Shown: in pieces, positions 61,336 to 64,000 of the stretch | Layout of the letters: each line of letters starts with the position of its first letter | Position numbering within the stretch: position 1 is the stretch's first letter | NCBI GenBank assembly: GCA_028824685.1 | Contig: JAPPCZ010000068.1 | Coordinates: 1-64,000, forward strand | DNA from: Candidatus Poribacteria bacterium | Lineage (GTDB): Bacteria > Poribacteria > WGA-4E > WGA-3G | DNA: 64,000 bases | Direction: 5' to 3' | The notes under the pieces: model-generated | Seen by the model: the letters and a program-made list of their open reading frames with translations, nothing else | Databases searched by the model: none | What the model was told of the DNA's origin: nothing | Position numbers and translations under genes: made by a program

Positions 61336-64000
61336 ATGAATCTCACGACTATTTACGAATCCGATATAGAAGAAGCCTTCCTTGAGTGGCTGACAGAATT
61401 AGGTTATACAGTTCTACACGGTCGCGACATCGCGTTAGACGCTCCGAATGCTGAGCGTTCCGCTTCCAAAGAAGTGATCTTAACAAACCGCTTACGAGAT
61501 GCCGTTGCCCGCCTAAATCCAAACATACCTGCCGATGCACAGCAAGAAGCAATCCGCAAAGTACATAATCCAGATTCACCTGCTTTAGTGCAGAACAATC
61601 GCGCATTCCATCTGATGTTAGTTGACGGTATAGGAGTAGAATATCGGCAAACAGATGGCACGATACGCGGCGATCGCGTGCGGTTAATAGATTTTGATGC
61701 ACCAGAAAACAACGATTGGCTTGCAGTCAATCAGTTCACAGTAATAGGTACAAGCGAGTGCCGCCCTGACGTTGTGTTGTTTATCAACGGACTCCCCTTA
61801 GCTGTCATAGAACTTAAAAACCCAACTGACGAAAAAGCCACCACCCTAACAGCATTTCGCCAAATTGAAACCTACAAACAGGAAATTTCGGCACTGTTCA
61901 CCTACAACGAAGCAGTTGTTATCTCTGATGGATTAGAAGCACGTATAGGGTCTTTAACTGCCGACACGGAGTGGTTTCTGCCGTGGCGGACAATTGAAGG
62001 TGAGGACGAAGCACCATCAACCGAATTAGAGTTAGAAATATTGATTAAGGGTGTCTTTGACAAACGTCGTTTTTTGCGTTATCTTAAACACTTTATCGTC
62101 TTTGAAGAAACCAACAGCGGAGCAATTGCCAAAAAGATCGCTGGGTATCACCAATTCCATGCTGTCCAAACAGCCGTAGAAGCAACGCTAAAAGCGTCAT
62201 GTCCTGAAGGCGATCAACAGTGCGGTGTCGTTTGGCATACACAAGGCTCAGGCAAAAGCTTGACGATGGCTTTTTACGCTGGCAGCATCGTTCAACACCC
62301 GCAAATGGAAAACCCTACGCTTGTCGTTATCACTGACACAAATGACTTAGACGATCAACTGTTCGGGACATTCGCTCGCTGCCATCAATTACTACGACAG
62401 ACACCAGCACAAGCAGAAAATAGGCGACACTTACGCGAACTGTTGAAGGTTGCCTCTGGTAGCGTAGTCTTTACTACGGTTCAAAAGTTTTTCCCTGAAG
62501 GTGAAGAGAGGCGTTTTCCGCAACTGTCTGATCGGCGAAATATCGTGGTAATTGCTGACGAAGCACACCGTAGCCAGTACGGTTTTATTGATGGATTTGC
62601 TGCTCACATACGCGATGCACTCCCCAATGCCTCTTTTATCGGTTTTACCGGCACACCCGTTGAACTCACGGATCGTAATACCGTTGCTGTCTTTGGAGAG
62701 TACATCAGTATCTACGATGTGCAGCAGGCGGTTGATGACGGCGCAACCGTGCCAATTTACTACGAAAGCCGCCTCGCAAAAATTGAACTTGACGAAGGCG
62801 AAAAGCCCCACATTGATCCAGAATTCGAGGAACTAACCGAAACTGAGGAGGTAGAAGAAAAAGAAAAACTCAAGACTAAATGGGCACAGCTTGAAGCGTT
62901 AGTGGGAACAGAAAAACGTTTAGGACTCATCGCAGATGACATAATTGAACACTTTGAAGAACGGTTAGAGATAATAGATGGTAAGGGGATGATTGTCTGT
63001 ATGAGCCGCCGTATCTGCGTTGACCTCTACAATGCAATTATTCATCGTCGTCCAAAGTGGCACAACGATGATGACAAGGAAGGCGAGATAAGAGTTGTCA
63101 TGACAGGCTCAGCTTCTGATGACGCATCATGGCAGCCGCATATCCGTAACAAAACACGACGAGAGGGGTTGGCAACCCGATTTAAAAAACCTGATGATCC
63201 GTTGAAACTTGTTATTGTTCGCGATATGTGGCTAACTGGATTTGACGCGCCAAGTCTTCACACCATGTATGTAGACAAACCGATGCGCGGACATGGACTG
63301 ATGCAGGCAATTGCCCGCGTCAATCGTGTGTATGGCGATAAACCGGGCGGTTTGATAGTAGACTACATCGGACTTGCTTACCATCTAAAACAAGCATTGA
63401 GAAATTATACCAAGAGTGGTGGAAAAGGGGAGACTACCCTTGATAAAAACGAAGCAGTTGCTGTAATGATGGAAAAGCATGAAATCTGCTGTAACTTGTT
63501 TCACGGGTTCGACTGGTCGTTGTGGGCTACAGGAAACGCGGCAGATCGACTCAAATTGCTACCTGCAGCACAAGAACATATCCTGCAACAAAAGGATGGA
63601 AAAAAGCGTTTACTGGATGAAGTTTCTGCTCTAACCAAAGCATTTGCCCTGGCTGTCCCACATGAAAAAACAACCGAGATACGCGACGATGTTGCCTTTT
63701 TTCAAGCAGTAAGAAAAGTTTTGGCTAAACCATCAGTTGCAGAAGAAGCACAGTTGGATGCCGCCGACCAAGCAATTAAGCAGTTGGTTTCCAAAGCAGT
63801 TGTGCCTGAAGGTGTGGTTGATATCTTCTCCGCCGCTGGACTGGAAAAGCCTGATGTCTCGATCCTCTCCGATGAATTCCTCGCAGAAGTGCAAGACCTA
63901 CCCCATAAAAACGTTGCAGTTGAACTCTTGGAAAAACTCCTCAGCGGAGAAATTAAAACGCGCTCACAGAAAAACGTTGTCCAGAGTCGTTCATTTGCAG
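61336..64000 (+). CDS. hsdR: type I restriction enzyme R subunit (cut by window end)
   Basis: At least 888 codons, open to the window edge. N-terminal nuclease domain with PD-(D/E)xK residues Asp145 (RPDVVLF) and Glu159-x-Lys161 (AVIELKN), then the SF2 translocase: Walker A TQGSGKSL (~303-310), DEAH at 408-411 ([11 protein letters not shown]), motif [14 protein letters not shown] and a late [17 protein letters not shown]. HsdR translocates DNA and cleaves unmethylated targets as part of HsdR2M2S. All catalytic motifs are intact, so the system looks active. ATG follows the previous gene's stop by a single base (TAACATG). Confidence 0.95.
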   Translation, partial: MNLTTIYESDIEEAFLEWLTELGYTVLHGRDIALDAPNAERSASKEVILTNRLRDAVARLNPNIPADAQQEAIRKVHNPDSPALVQNNRAFHLMLVDGIGVEYRQTDGTIRGDRVRLIDFDAPENNDWLAVNQFTVIGTSECRPDVVLFINGLPLAVIELKNPTDEKATTLTAFRQIETYKQEISALFTYNEAVVISDGLEARIGSLTADTEWFLPWRTIEGEDEAPSTELELEILIKGVFDKRRFLRYLKHFIVFEETNSGAIAKKIAGYHQFHAVQTAVEATLKASCPEGDQQCGVVWHTQGSGKSLTMAFYAGSIVQHPQMENPTLVVITDTNDLDDQLFGTFARCHQLLRQTPAQAENRRHLRELLKVASGSVVFTTVQKFFPEGEERRFPQLSDRRNIVVIADEAHRSQYGFIDGFAAHIRDALPNASFIGFTGTPVELTDRNTVAVFGEYISIYDVQQAVDDGATVPIYYESRLAKIELDEGEKPHIDPEFEELTETEEVEEKEKLKTKWAQLEALVGTEKRLGLIADDIIEHFEERLEIIDGKGMIVCMSRRICVDLYNAIIHRRPKWHNDDDKEGEIRVVMTGSASDDASWQPHIRNKTRREGLATRFKKPDDPLKLVIVRDMWLTGFDAPSLHTMYVDKPMRGHGLMQAIARVNRVYGDKPGGLIVDYIGLAYHLKQALRNYTKSGGKGETTLDKNEAVAVMMEKHEICCNLFHGFDWSLWATGNAADRLKLLPAAQEHILQQKDGKKRLLDEVSALTKAFALAVPHEKTTEIRDDVAFFQAVRKVLAKPSVAEEAQLDAADQAIKQLVSKAVVPEGVVDIFSAAGLEKPDVSILSDEFLAEVQDLPHKNVAVELLEKLLSGEIKTRSQKNVVQSRSFA

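Noticed and set aside
1..64000. tRNA, rRNA, tmRNA or other known RNA genes
   Set aside because: I looked through the intergenic stretches for T-loop (GGTTCGA) and other hallmarks and found none that fit; a dedicated RNA search would be decisive.

Overview
The window reads as one contiguous chromosomal piece of an uncultivated, Gram-negative (diderm) bacterium. The diderm evidence is an apolipoprotein N-acyltransferase, lipobox lipoproteins, a small outer-membrane-barrel candidate and an Mla/MCE lipid-transport operon. Several phytanoyl-CoA dioxygenase (PhyH) genes, two glutamate-1-semialdehyde-type aminotransferases, a one-Cys sulfatase, secreted beta-helix, LamG and discoidin proteins and very many palindromic repeats are the gene mix I associate with Candidatus Poribacteria and similar sponge or marine lineages. 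That placement is an inference from gene content; no rRNA gene is present and I saw no tRNA gene.

Layout. 1-7.2 kb (minus strand): a lysS-GNAT-GNAT operon, then lnt-prfB (prfB uses the classical +1 programmed frameshift) and a frameshifted beta-helix gene. 7.2-9.5 kb: repeats, a long structured leader, a secreted discoidin protein with an in-frame TGA and a transposase remnant. 9.5-21 kb: metabolic and accessory genes (PhyH, aminotransferase, PhyH-HEAT fusion, phosphohexomutase, RidA, FabV, ThuA, PhyH) with a broken HicBA pair and a stub of a type III methyltransferase. 21-28 kb: LamG protein, dnaK behind a sigma-54-like promoter, an IS630 remnant, a frameshifted pectate lyase and four unrecognised small genes. 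28-36 kb (minus strand): hflKC, a pyruvate-dehydrogenase-type E1 beta gene, an AAA ATPase/nuclease-like protein, a beta-helix protein, a second aminotransferase and a dead AbrB-type antitoxin.

36-54 kb (plus strand) is conserved housekeeping: rpsF-ssb-rpsR-rplI-dnaB, mlaEFD-like, radA-PIN/TRAM-ispD-ispF-cysS, two lipoproteins, dprA-accA-DUF711. 54.3-56.6 kb is a cupin-sulfatase pair behind its own promoter. 56.7 kb to the window end is a type I restriction-modification operon.

The most unusual object is that type I operon. Between hsdM and hsdS lies a HepT-like HEPN gene with an intact R-x4-H-x-Y motif. The cognate MntA-like nucleotidyltransferase (GS-x10-D-x-D) is fused in frame to the N-terminus of HsdS. 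It looks like a HepT/MntA toxin-antitoxin module wired into the DNA-specificity subunit. The second theme is a dense system of palindromic repeats: GTAG-headed REP-like units, a hairpin family with a near-constant loop, changing but complementary stems and a TTGATT tail, and ~160-bp elements with terminal inverted repeats. One hairpin sits inside one copy of a ~215-bp repeat and is absent from the other copy. The third is a short C-terminal tail shared by three otherwise unrelated secreted proteins.

At least eight genes carry single lesions (frameshifts in short runs, or nonsense codons). Some look like real decay, especially the double-hit AbrB gene. Others could be sequence errors, because many lie in homopolymers.
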